Position numbers and translations under genes: made by a program. The notes under the pieces were generated by a model. The model worked only from the letters and a program-made list of their open reading frames with translations. It had not been told where the DNA came from and did no database searches. Of a DNA stretch of 57,360 nucleotides, positions 21,212 to 32,322 are shown one piece after another (positions within the stretch are counted from its first letter, which is position 1; each line of letters opens with the position of its first letter). The stretch is from Auxenochlorella pyrenoidosa (Eukaryota > Chlorophyta > Trebouxiophyceae > Chlorellales > Chlorellaceae), in NCBI GenBank assembly GCA_001430745.1, contig KQ481967.1, forward strand, positions 6,415 through 63,774. The letters run 5' to 3'.

Positions 21212-23597
21212 ATGGATCCACGAGCTTCTCGCAGGGTGGGCGTGCTGTCTCAGCACCTCCTGGCGGAGAGCGCCTCGCCCGCAAGCGAGGTGGAGCTGCA
21301 GCCGCTTGCCGGGCGAGCCTCCAGCTCTCAGAGTGCTTCCACCAGCTACGCCACGGCCACGGGACGGCCCAGCAGCTATGCTCGAGTGCACGGCGAGGTC
21401 TCGCGAGCTCCCGCTCGCTGGCGGCGCATAGACACGGTTGCCAAGGAGCAGCTGCGGGAAGTGAAGTATGAGAAGGCTGTAGGCGAGGGCATCGCCAAGG
21501 TGAGAGGGGTGGGGCGGAGCTGGCGCCGTCAGGAGAGGCGGAACCAAGGCAAGCGTTCCCGCCTGCTTGCTACAAAACCAGTACACAAACCTGGCTGTTG
21601 CTCCCCTCGTCGTCGTTCATACAGATCACCATCAACCGGCCAGAGAAGCGCAACGCATTCACGCCGCGCACAGGTGCGCTTGACCGCTGGCAGGGTGTAG
21701 CATTCCCCGGGCCCACCCTGCTGGCCAATCTGGGCTTGCTGCAGCACCACATTGCGCCGCACAAGCTTTATTGGGTCACAGGGAGGTGATGGCCGCCCGG
21801 CTGCCCCTGCAGCCCAGCCCATACTGCCTGGCTGTCGCTGCGTGTCGGCACCAGCCCCTTGCCTCTCCCGTCCACGTTAGTTGCTCAGCGTCTCACTCAG
21901 CCCTCGCCACACCCCACCCCTGTGTGCAGTCATGGAGATGTCCTGGTGCTTTGCGGATGCGCGGGAGGACCCGCAGGTCGGCGTGGTCATCCTCACGGGG
22001 GAGGGGCCCCTGGCCTTCTGCTCGGGGGGCGACCAGAGCGTGCGCGGCGCGGGCGGGTACGTCGGCGCCGACGGCATCCCCCGCCTCAACGTGCTCGACC
22101 TCCAGATACAGGCGGGTGCAGCGGGGTGCGGGGCAGTGTGTGTGTGTGGGGTGGGTGGGGTGGGGGGTGGGGGGGCAAACCACGCAGCGACGTAAGCAAC
22201 CGGATGCGGCAGCGCACCCCCCTGCCAGGTCCGGCCGTGCCTTGTGCAGCTGGCCGTGCCCTGTGCCCCTGCTCACACCTCGAGCCTGTGTGTGGGATCG
22301 GCCGCTCGGCAGTCAGCCACCTGCCCCACCAGCCATGCGCACGGCAGTCGCGCGCCCCTGACTTCCAGGCCACATCGCCTCGCGTGCACGCTGCCCCTGC
22401 CTGCACCTCGCCGTCAACCCCGCCACGCCCTTTCCCCGCCCCGCCCCGCAGATCCGGCGCATGCCCAAGCCGGTGGTGGCCATGGTGGCGGGGTACGCCG
22501 TGGGCGGCGGCCACATCCTGCACATGATGTGCGACCTCACCATCGCCGCCGACAACGCCGTCTTTGGCCAGACAGGGCCCAAGGTCGGCTCCTTTGACGC
22601 CGGCTACGGGTCCACGCAGGTGCGTGGGCGCGTGCAGTGCCATTGTTTGTGGCTGCCTGCACTTCCAAGCCAAGCGGCAGAGGGGTGACATGGCGCCCTC
22701 GCACAAACCATGAGAGCCTTGCCATCTGGCCCAAACTTGCTGAGCAGAAGGGGCACCTGGGACGTGGAGACTGGTCACTAGTGCACCACACACTGCTGCA
22801 TGCCTCCCTGCCCGTCTGCGCCGCCGCCGCCCCCGCCCACCCCACACCGCACACACGCACACACATCGCCCGCGCAGATGGCGCGGCTGGTGGGGCAGAA
22901 GAAGGCGCGGGAGATGTGGTTCCTGGCGCGCATGTACGATGCGGCGCAGGCGCTGGACATGGGGCTGGTCAACACCGTGGTCCCCCTCGCGGAGCTGGAG
23001 GCGGAGACCCTGGCCTGGTGCGCCGCGCTGCCGGGCCCGAGGGTGTTGCTTTGAAAAGAACACTACAGGGGACGTACGTCGCCGCTGCACAACGCGTCCT
23101 TGCACCAGGGGTGCTCAGGCGGCCCCGCCCCTCCCCCCGCCGCGCGCGCAGGTGCCGCGAGATGCTGCGCAACAGCCCCACCGCGCTGCGCGTGCTCAAG
23201 TCGGCGCTGAACGCGGCCGAGGATGGGCAGGCGGGCATCCAGCAGCTGGGGGGCGACGCCACGCTGCTCTTCTACCAGTGCGAGGAGGGCAACGAGGTGG
23301 GGCGGGGGCGTGCTGGGCCAGGGGCGGGGAAGAAGGGTGTGGCGGGGACAAGGGGTGGGGGCGGCAGTCCCAGCCCCTGGCAGCCAGCTGTACAAGCAGG
23401 GGAGGAGCCGGGCTGGTGAGACGGCCTGCCCGCCGTGCAGCCAGTCGCAGGCGGGGGTGTGCTGGATGCCCCCCACGTGCCTGTCCCTCACTGAAGTGGG
23501 CTTTGCATGCCGCGCGCACTGCCCGCCCCTGCAGGGCCGCCAGGCGTACCTTGAGAAGCGCCCCCCCGACTTCTCGCGCTTTAAGCGCCTGCCCTGA
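21212..23597 (+). CDS. menB: 1,4-dihydroxy-2-naphthoyl-CoA synthase (EC 4.1.3.36), PTS2-bearing
   Basis: Closes the second ring of phylloquinone by converting o-succinylbenzoyl-CoA to 1,4-dihydroxy-2-naphthoyl-CoA. Seven exons: 21212-21499, 21625-21673, 21930-22111, 22452-22619, 22878-23017, 23152-23296 and 23535-23597, giving 344 residues. It is a crotonase-fold protein with the MenB signatures [71 protein letters not shown], and the C-terminal [12 protein letters not shown] typical of MenB. Residues 7-15 read RVGVLSQHL, matching the peroxisomal PTS2 consensus (R-L/V-x5-H-L), as in the land-plant enzyme. This is the main reason for choosing the ATG at 21212. Intron 3 starts GCGGGT (GC-AG). 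TGTAA signals follow the stop. Confidence 0.96.
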
Positions 23598-23711
23598 TGG
23601 GCCACCCCGTTCGGCATGCCCAGCCGGGCGGGACGCTGCAGCGCTGGTCAAACGTTTGCTGGCCTGGGTGCCAGGGAGCCGAGAATCAAAATTGCAATGC
23701 TCTACTGAATG

Positions 23712-23716
23712 TGTAA
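23712..23716 (+). other. Polyadenylation signal TGTAA for menB
   Basis: TGTAA lies 115 bases after the menB stop; a second copy is at 23762-23766. Confidence 0.5.
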
Positions 23717-23864
23717 CACTGTATCGATCAGTGGTACATTGATTCACTGTATCAATGCCAGTGTAATGGATGCAAGTCACTGTGCAAGTATCACGCTTGG
23801 CAAGCTGTGGTCCTGGGTTGCAGAGCAAACCGTGTGGAGCAGACAGCCTGACTGACGCTGCCTC

Positions 23865-24469
23865 TCAGCCTGCAGCCTCGGCCGCTAGTGCAGCCAACTC
23901 TGGCTGCTTTTGCTGTTCTGGCTGCCCTTGCTTGTACGCTTGCTGCTGCTCTTGCTGCTGCGATCCCCGCTGCTGCTGCTGCTGCTGCTGCTCTTCCTTG
24001 CCTTGCTGCTTCGGCTGCTGCTCCTGGCCCTGCTGCTGCCGGCGGTTGCGCTTGCCCTCTGCTTTGCAGCGATCGCTGCAGAATCGGATCTCATTCCAGC
24101 AGTCTTTCCACTTGGCTCGCTCCACAACAATCTGCAAGTATTGAACGGCAGGCGCTTATCATGGAGGTTGGTGGGCAGCACACTGGATCAGAATCAACAG
24201 GAGCAGGTGCGTAATCATGCCCGGCCGCTGGCCCCGTCACAAGCCCGTTGCATTCACCATGCCCCAACTTGGCACCCAGCACGGCATCTCCCCCTGGCAC
24301 AACTCACCTGCTGGCAGTGCTGGCACATCTTCCATCGCTTCCACACGCCCTTGTCGAGAACACGGTCGCCGTCGCCGAACACAAGGCCGGCACGTGGCGC
24401 AACCGGGCGGGCAGGCGCCGCGCCTGAGGCGGCGTCTGGCTCGTGCTGCTGCCCCTTGCGCCTCGCCAT
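23865..24469 (-). CDS. Small DUF2256-like zinc-finger protein with polyQ tail
   Basis: Two exons, 24469-24308 and 24131-23865, phase 0, give 142 residues. The centre reads KRWKMCQHCQQ, then IVVERAKWKDCWNEIRFCSD with RCKAEGKR, a CxxC...CxxxC zinc site with the KW-x-x-x-W spacing of the DUF2256 family, which is common in cyanobacteria and found in plants and algae. The first 35 residues are basic and alanine-rich and could be an organellar targeting segment or simply disordered. The tail is glutamine-rich (QQQ runs coded by CAG) and unlike the bacterial proteins, which stop soon after the zinc site. The family's function is unknown. It converges on menB, with 267 bases between the stops. Confidence 0.65.
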
Positions 24470-26890
24470 TGACACTTACAATAAGCTTTCCAGACAACAG
24501 AGACCCGGAAGAGGCTGAGGCGCTGGTTGGGCGGCGAGCTCGGCGGGCAAAGGCTGACAGGGCGAACTTGTAGGGCTGGCTGGTGGGACACAGTACTCTC
24601 AGAATGAAAAGAACTGAGTTCTGATGCCCGCGACACGCAATGCTGAGCGGTGAAAGCGGTGCCCGCCACGCTGGGTCACCCGACCCTGCGCTCATGCCGA
24701 CACGCATGCTCAACAGTGTGCAAGTGCTCCAGCCTGCTTTGGGCTCGGTTGTATTACATATATCTATCAGGGCAAATTTTGCAAGGAAAACATGAAAGAG
24801 CTGCCGACGCAGGGTGCTGCGAGCTTGGGCAGCTGTTTGAGGTGGGGGCGTTCGTCGGCACAGCCTGAGGCGCATCAAGAGGGTTTTAGTACATGCGTGC
24901 GGTTGGGAGGGGCAAGGCACCGGGAGCGCAGGAAGAAGCAGCTGCAGGCGCTGCTTGCGCCGAAAAGCAGAGGGTGGAAAAAGCAGATCCCTAGAGTGTG
25001 CTGCTGAGGGTCGTATATCGCAGAGCCAGGGGAAGGGAAGATCATGTTTGTGTGGGGCGGTCAGATCGATGTGGGGTTCAATCTAGCGAGGGAAGGCACA
25101 AGGGCTTCAAGGGGGGCACCTGGGCGCCGGCCCACAGCGCCAATGGAGAGCAGGAGCAAGCGGAACATGGCAGGCTAGCTACCAGGAGCGTTCTTTTCTG
25201 GGCCCTGCTCAAGGGCAGCCGGCTGCGCTCAGTCCCAGAACATCAAGCCGCAAGCGCCCCGGCTGACATAGCTTGCTGGGACGGCCACCGTGGGGCGGGG
25301 AGGGGCCTGCATGGTGTGGGAGGCAGCGGGGGCAGGGCCATGAGCAGCAGCGGCGGCCATTGATGCGCATGCGCCGACCGAGCATGCATCACCGCCTAGA
25401 GATGACAGAGGCATGCTCTCAGAGCCAGATGACCATTATGGCGAGGCTGCAGCGCAAGTTGGGCAGACAGGCAGCAGCGAAGGCCCAGCGGAGACCGGCC
25501 GGCACTCTTGTGGAGAAATTTCTCACCGTGGCGCTGCGAGTGGTGGCAGGCAGCTCATCCATGTCCCGGGAGTTGGCGCGGCCTGCAGGGCAAGCCAGGC
25601 ACTGTGCATGAGCCTCCAGACTGGCTGGCAAACAAGGGTCCCATCTCGTCTCATCAGCAGCCCGTTCCCCTGCCTGCCCCACTTACTGGCTGCGCAGAGC
25701 TCCGCAAGGGAGGGCAGGATGTACTGGGGCTCAAACTCCTCGAGAAACTCTCCACACACAGAGGCGGGGGTGGAGGAGGTGGACGAGGACATGGCTTTTG
25801 CTGCTTCGGCGGTCTGCAAGGAGCGGCGCGGCCCATGGCGGCGGCGTTGGTTACCTTTGCTCACAGACCGCCCCGCGGGCTTCCACCGAGCTTTTGGCGC
25901 TCTAGTACCGCTCACAAACGCCACGACGCCCACTGGAGACGAGTCCCTGAGCCCTCGGGCCTCCCCTCGGCTCTGCCGCTGGGGGCAAAACAGTCGCCCG
26001 GCGAGCCGCGGAGCCCCAACATAGACGCTAAACCGAGGGCTTGCCAGCTGCAAACACTCCAGCCAAGTCCCAACACTCCTCCCGCCGCGATTCTGCTCTC
26101 AAGCTTCCCCACCAACTCACTGGTAGCAGCTTCCGCTTGTCCAAGAACACCAGAGCACAGAGGCGCGAAGGACAGGGGGATCCACGCTGCCAGGCAGGCA
26201 AGGCAGCATCTCAGCAAGGGCCCTCGGCACCAAGCCAGAGGCTCTGCTGCGGCATGGTCTGCTGCTCTGCGCTCGCCGTCAACTGGCAAGCAGAGTGGTA
26301 GTTTTCAAAAACAATTCCAGCCGCAGTTGGCCATCCCCTGGGGCGGCCGCCCTACCCAACACGGTGCATACCCCGAGGAGCACCGTCTCGTCCCCGCCCC
26401 CGGCCCACCCTGGTGGAAGGTCTCTCCAAATTTACATGAGTGGAGAAGGATGCGGTTCCCATGAGGATAGGGGTCAGGTAGGTTGTTTTCGTGGAGTGCT
26501 GTGGCATCAAAGAAGCAAGTTCCAAGGTGAACAAATCGGGTCGGAGAAGAGGAATCTGAGCGGCGGACGGGGACGGGTCCGGTGAGAAGTTCGGCACGAG
26601 CAGGAGACTGACGGTAGCGAGCAGAGGGCAGCAGCAAGCAAAGGTGAAGGACATGCGTGTCAGGGCCAGAGAGCAAGGCTATGTGCTCTTGGGAGCGTGG
26701 CACAGGTGGCAAGGGGCAGGCTTGCTGCGGCGCACGTATGGGCAGTGAGGGACGTTGATGCTACAAGGGGGCGAAAGGGCTTGGGGAACGCTGGCAGGCA
26801 AGGGAGGGACAAAACTGCGTGGCGCCACTGGGTGGGCAGGACCCGGCGGCGCTGCTGCCAGAGCTTGCGCATGGGCTGGGCGGGGAAGCC
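24470..26890. other. Gene-poor 2.4-kb region
   Basis: This lies between two minus-strand genes. Apart from one weak three-exon candidate at 25396-25792, I see no coding structure: open frames are short, cross many stops and lack domain-like composition. It should contain the promoter of the zinc-finger gene and the 3' untranslated end of the mannose-6-phosphate isomerase gene. Confidence 0.4.
25396..25792 (-). CDS. Candidate small three-exon gene, unknown product
   Basis: Exons 25792-25687, 25582-25527 and 25446-25396 splice in phase to 70 residues. The first intron has a perfect donor (A/GTAAGT) and an acceptor preceded by CCCTGCAG; the joined core LPSLAELCAAS plus RANSRDMDELPATTRSAT reads smoothly. 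No family recognised. The third exon is the least certain. The splice agreement is the only support. Confidence 0.25.
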
Positions 26891-29728
26891 TCAGGAGGCT
26901 GCACCATCGAAGCCCATGCCGTTGCAGGCAGCCAGCCAGGCGGTGACGTCGGCAGTCGTTTCCAGCTCCAGCTGCGCGCCGGCACCCACAAAGTACACAT
27001 CGCCGCGCCGCAGCTGGCGGCTCTGCGCGCCAGTCCGCACACGCATGCCGCCTTGCTGCACCAACAGCAGCAGTGGACCAGCTGCGGGCGGCAGCTCCTC
27101 GCGCGTCCCAGCTGGCGGTGAGTAGCGCCACATCTCAAACTCCCTGCGGCAAGGGCGGGGCAGGCGGGGACCAGTGCCGATCAGCCCTGCCAGGCATGTG
27201 CAACTTCCAGCCTGCTCACACGAGTGTGGACCAGCAGCTGCCATCGATTCCTGGAATTCTTCCAGTGGCCCCACCCACACAAGCATGCCTGCCCTGCGAG
27301 CACACACCTGAAGGGTGGGCGGTAGACTGCCAGATGCGGCGAGGCTGAGGACTTGGCACCAGTGAGCACGTCTGGCGAGCCCTGCCCATAGGTCAGCGAG
27401 GCGCAGAGCACCTCGGTGTCGCGCAGCTTGGGCGTGAGGCCGGCACGGATGACGTTGTCTGTAGGGCGCAGAGTGGAGCAGGGGCAAGGAGCAGGCGAGG
27501 CGATGGAACACAAGGTGGGGCAGGCAGGTGGGCTAGCAGGGACAGCGCCGGCTGCTCAGTCAGAACTCTGGCCAGCAGGCCTCTCCAAGCACTGGCCCAA
27601 CCTGGAGAGCAGAACGACTACTCTGCTCTGCTCACCCGACGTGGCCATGCACTCCATGATCTCGCCGCTGATGTACGCGTGCGGCTCGTTGGCCGGCAAC
27701 GCCACCGCCTGGCCGGGCTGCAGGCGCAGGTAGTTGAGGAACCAGGCGGCCAGCACGCCCACGTCCCCCGGGTACTGCAGCTCCAGGCGCAGCGCCAGCA
27801 GCTCCCGCGGCGTCAGCTCCCGCCCCGCCGCCGCCTCGCGCTGCAGCCGCGCGCACATGCGCTCCACGTATGTGCGCGCGCGCCCCTCGGGGCAGGCCAT
27901 GACCTCGTGGAAGGCGGCGGCCAGGGCGTCGCGGCGCGNNNNNNNNNNNNNNNNNNNNNNNNNNNNNNNNNNNNNNNNNNNNNNNNNNNNNNNNNNNNNN
28001 NNNNNNNNNNNNNNNNNNNNNNNNNNNNNNNNNNNNNNNNNNNNNNNNNNNNNNNNNNNNNNNNNNNNNNNNNNNNNNNNNNNNNNNNNNNNNNNNNNNN
28101 NNNNNNNNNNNNNNNNNNNNNNNNNNNNNNNNNNNNNNNNNNNNNNNNNNNNNNNNNNNNNNNNNNNNNNNNNNNNNNNNNNNNNNNNNNNNNNNNNNNN
28201 NNNNNNNNNNNNNNNNNNNNNNNNNNNNNNNNNNNNNNNNNNNNNNNNNNNNNNNNNNNNNNNNNNNNNNNNNNNNNNNNNNNNNNNNNNNNNNNNNNNN
28301 NNNNNNNNNNNNNNNNNNNNNNNNNNNNNNNNNNNNNNNNNNNNNNNNNNNNNNNNNNNNNNNNNNNNNNNNNNNNNNNNNNNNNNNNNNNNNNNNNNNN
28401 NNNNNNNNNNNNNNNNNNNNNNNNNNNNNNNNNNNNNNNNNNNNNNNNNNNNNNNNNNNNNNNNNNNNNNNNNNNNNNNNNNNNNNNNNNNNNNNNNNNN
28501 NNNNNNNNNNNNNNNNNNNNNNNNNNNNNNNNNNNNNNNNNNNNNNNNNNNNNNNNNNNNNNNNNNNNNNNNNNNNNNNNNNNNNNNNNNNNNNNNNNNN
28601 NNNNNNNNNNNNNNNNNNNNNNNNNNNNTCGGCGAGCTCGGGCACGGTGTCCAGCGCCGCCAGCAGCTCCTCGTGCGGGCAGAAGGAGCAGAGCGCCTCA
28701 AACTCGGTGATGGCCAGCGCCATCTCCGGCTTGTGGTTGGCGTCCTTGTAGACCTGCGGGTGCAGAGGCAGAGCCATGGAGGGAGGGAGGGAGAGGAAGG
28801 AATGAGGCCAGGGAGGCCGAGACCAGGGGTGGCTGCTGCCTGCTCGCCCTGGATTAGTGCACCGGGCTGGACTGTAGACTCGGCTGTGAAGCACGTCCAA
28901 TGCACAGGGGCTGCGGACGCCTGACATGGTGGCACAGTCCAGAACAGGAATCTGCAGGCCGGTACCCAAGCAGCGCAGGCCGCCACTCGTGGAGCGGGCA
29001 CCCCATGCCACAACAGCGCGGCGCTTCGACAGCACCCACCTCTGGCCGCTCAGCATGCAGCCGCTCCGCCAGCGCCTTGTCGGGATGGCTCTGGATGGAG
29101 AGTGCGGTGCCTACCGACAGCACCTTGAAGAGGAAGGGCAGGTCGCACCCAAACACGGGCAGCGCGGCACCCAGCAGCTGGGGCCTGTCCCGCAGCAGCG
29201 CCAGCAGCGGCTGCCCCGCATAGCCGTTGTCCGCCAGCAGGGAGGGCGCAGAGGGGTGCGTACCCATCCTGCAGGCGGAGCAGGTGCAGGCAAGAAGCCA
29301 AGGGACAGGGCGTCAGCGCACTGCTGGGCAAGGTGATGGTGCGGCGGCGGTGGTAGTGGGACCGAACAATGAGCGCACAACACAAGAGAGTACAGCCCTG
29401 CCCGCTCACCAGAGCTCTGCGTAGGGCTTGTCAGGGTCCACAAGCCTTCCTGTTGCTGCAACTAGCTGGGCCACCTGCAGGATTGATGAGCAGACGCAGA
29501 GCAAGAAGTGACGCGTCAGCACTGCCTGCGAGGGGCGCCAGCCGCTGCTGCCGCGCCAGACAGCCGAGCCGTTGGCCAGCCGGGGGCCCAGGTGCGCACC
29601 TCCGAGTCCTCAAAATGCTTGCCCCAAGCGTAGTTCTGGGCGGCGCAGGTCAGGCGGTGCAGCTGGGAGCCCGCGCGCTTGAGGCGCGGCTGCTGCTCGG
29701 CCGCCTCTGGCGCCGTCGGCAGGGCCAT
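26891..29728 (-). CDS. Mannose-6-phosphate isomerase, type I (EC 5.3.1.8), gap inside
   Basis: Interconverts mannose-6-phosphate and fructose-6-phosphate in the cytosol and so feeds GDP-mannose, glycosylation and ascorbate synthesis. Visible exons: 29728-29600, 29474-29410, 29268-29040, 28753-28629 (cut by the gap), 27938-27636 (cut by the gap), 27458-27308 and 27143-26891. Type I marks in order: [44 protein letters not shown] with zinc-ligand Gln and His, [15 protein letters not shown] with the ligand Glu, [20 protein letters not shown] with a further ligand His, and [16 protein letters not shown]. The C-terminal cupin strand region ends at a TGA. Phases agree on both sides of the gap. The missing part covers the helical insertion after [17 protein letters not shown]. 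Confidence 0.95.
27939..28628. other. Assembly gap, 690 N
   Basis: A run of N inside the mannose-6-phosphate isomerase gene. It removes the end of one exon and the start of the next. It has exactly the same length as the other gap in the window. Confidence 1.
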
Positions 29729-29994
29729 GGTGCTCTCCTCGCGTGAGAGCGCAGCCGAGCAGGGCATAGGAGGCGACAGGGAGGGCTACGTACAAAGCGG
29801 CAGTTGCGTCAGCTGCTCATGAGCTTCGAAACGTCTGAAACGCCTCGAAGAATTGATCGTAGGAGAATGAGGCGACCGAGTGAGGTGGGGAAAGCAGCAG
29901 GCACGGCTTCACCACAGGACGCGCGTGACACGCCCGCAGCATCACATTTGTTTCCAAATGCCCCTTGTTCGGACATTCCAAGGATCCAGCAGCA
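29729..29994. promoter_or_regulatory. Short divergent promoter region
   Basis: Only 266 bases separate the ATGs of the mannose-6-phosphate isomerase gene (-) and the unrecognised gene at 29995 (+), so their promoters must overlap or be shared. No clear TATA box seen. Confidence 0.55.
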
Positions 29995-32116
29995 ATGTTC
30001 GGGTGGCCAGGCGCCAGCCAGGCGGGCGATGGCTTCTGCTGGAGCGGCGCAGCCTGGGCAACAGCGCCGCTGGCGCCGCAGCCGCCCTCAGCCCCAGCAG
30101 ACCAGCCAGGGCCAGTACAGGCTGGCTGGGAAAGCGCCCAGCCCTCCTTTCAGACAGTTTCCAGTGTGCCGCCGCCCGCCCAGCCCGCCGCTCCGCCGCT
30201 GCCGCTTTCCCGCTCGGGGGCGGCGGCGCTGGCGGCCCAGCGGGCACAGGAATTCGCGCCTGCGTGTGCTGTCGACCCATGGACGTTTGCGTCGCCTCCT
30301 CCTGCCTGCACGGCAGCACCCACACAACACCTTGCCGCCAATGCCTCCGCTGGCGGCTGGCGCAGTCGCAGCAGTGCCTTTCTGCAGGGTGGTGGCGCCG
30401 TTGTGCCCATCAATCCGCGCCCAACGGTGCAGCCCACAGCACAGCCTGCAGCACCGCCCCCAGCATGGCAGGCACGTGCTGCCCCTGCTGCCCATCCAGC
30501 AACGCTGCACCCGGCTACCAGGGCTCCTGCTGCACACATGCAAGCAGCACCAAAGCCAGACGCCCCCGCCGTTGCCCAGGCAGCCCCGCAGGCAAAGCTC
30601 ACGCTGAACATGGCAGCGCCCACAGCGCTGCCCGCCTCGGCGCCGCCCCCCAACGCGTCGCTGTCTCTGGAGCGGTACCTCGAGTTCTGGCAGCTGCTCA
30701 CCAAGGGCAGCGGACGGGTGCAGCCCCTGAACGAGCTGGAGAAGTCGATTGTGAAGGCAACAGACCTGAGGCAGGCGAGTGCTTATGCGTGCTTGGTCTT
30801 CCCTGTGCGCCCCCCCGCTTCAACCCTGGGTTGGGTTGATGTGATGAACACCTGGGTGCTTGGCAGCAGCACCAGCGGCCAGGCCCCCTCCGCTGTGACG
30901 TTTGTTGGCATCTATGCGCGTGACCCACACATCTTCCTTTCTCTGCAATACAACCCTCGGCGACCTTGCCCCCTATCCGTCTTCCCAGGCCCACTCTCCT
31001 GTGGCCCTCTTGCCTGTGCAGCCCTGCCTAGACAACGACCACTCTGACAGATGCATGCGTGCCTGCCCCTCTGCCCTGTGCCAGATCCTGCTCGTCAATG
31101 GGCTCAATGCTGGCAGCCGCAATAAGAAGGAGATGCACGATAGGATGGGCAGCATGCAGCTCTTCAGCCCGCTCTGCCTGGTGCCCGACGGCGCCGGCAG
31201 CGCTGGGCGCTCCAGCGGCAGCACCAGCACACCCCTAGGAGCTGCCGCAGGGGCAGATGCGGCGCAGGCCGCGCTGTCCCCACTGCCGGATGCAGACTGC
31301 ATGGCCGCCCTGGGCTGGCTGGCGCCCAGTGTGGGCACGGCAGCGCTGGAGGTGGCTGCCAGTGCGGCAGGCAGCTGTTGCGCCCTGCCACCTGTGCGCG
31401 TCCGCCTGCGGGAGGCTGACCTGGCAGAGGCGGGGGTGGCGGGGGCAGGGGCAGCAGCAGCGCGCGCCCCTCTCTGCGCACGAATGGCCCAGCAGCACCA
31501 CCCGCAGCAGCTGCAGCAGGCGCAGCCGGCAGACAGCCAGGCCACGCTGGCCTCTGCCGGTGCGCCGGCCGGCATTCTCAGCCACGTTGTGGTCAGCCCC
31601 AAGGCCGGGCCCTCGTCAGGGCCAGCAGCAGCAGGTGGGGCAGCACGCGAGGATGCTTGCTGGGGCGATGTGCAGGACGAGGGGCAGGAAGAGCAGGCAG
31701 AGCTGGAGGGGCCCGAGTGGCTGATGCAGGGCATCGCGGCTGTGGCAGAGCGGTCGCAGGGCAGCAGCGAGGCGGTGGCCGGCAGACAGCTGTGCGGCCG
31801 CAGGTGGGTGCTGCGCTTGGGTGGGCGGGCATGCTGCACGGCGGAAACACTATCAGTGGTGCACAATGTGAGTTCCACCTGCTCTCCCTGATGCAGCCAC
31901 GGTCGGCTGAGCATGTTGGCAGCCGTACCGAGCCCCCGTGGGGTCCCTCGGCCCCTGCTGCTGGACATTAACCCGCAGCCCCCCGCCAGCCTGCCCGGCC
32001 TTCGTGCCCCTCCACCCCCATGCAGGGTGGCCTTTGTGCTGCTGGAGGACTTTGACCAGCCCGACCCCCGGGGCATCGTGGACACCGTCGAAGCAGGGGT
32101 GCTGGAGGGCCAGTGA
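29995..32116 (+). CDS. Unrecognised Ala/Pro/Gln-rich protein
   Basis: Three exons, 29995-30774, 31085-31803 and 32026-32116, consistent phase, 529 residues. The first 210 residues are low complexity (Pro, Ala, Gln). Then come two segments that look folded: SLERYLEFWQLLTKGSGRVQ with PLNELEKSIVKATDLRQ, continuing across the intron into ILLVNGLNAGSRNKKEMHDR; and the C-terminal VAFVLLEDFDQPDPRGIVDT. Between them is an alanine-rich linker. Intron 1 starts GCGAGT (GC-AG). The start is the first ATG (29995). The stop region CCAGTGAGC is itself a good splice donor, so translation may continue into the exons at 32323-33103. I cannot name a family. Confidence 0.55.
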
Positions 32117-32322
32117 GCAGGGGCTACAGGGACTGAAAAGTGGCTTTGGAGTTGTGGATCCGTTGCTCCCGGGATCAACAGGGTTTGAGGCAGCGCAGGG
32201 CTGGTGTGGAGGATGGTTCGCAAGGGGTCTCAGCGGCAGGCTGGCACCGATGAGGAGCGATCTCGGGCCGTCCTGACATTGTTCTTGACCTTGTTTCGTT
32301 CACTGTCCTACAAGCCCTCCAG

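Noticed and set aside
24470..26890. Transposon remnant in the gene-poor region
   Set aside because: No terminal repeats, target-site duplications or transposase/reverse transcriptase motifs seen.
29965..29994. Start of the unrecognised plus-strand gene at 29965
   Set aside because: That codon is TTG. The first ATG in frame is at 29995.
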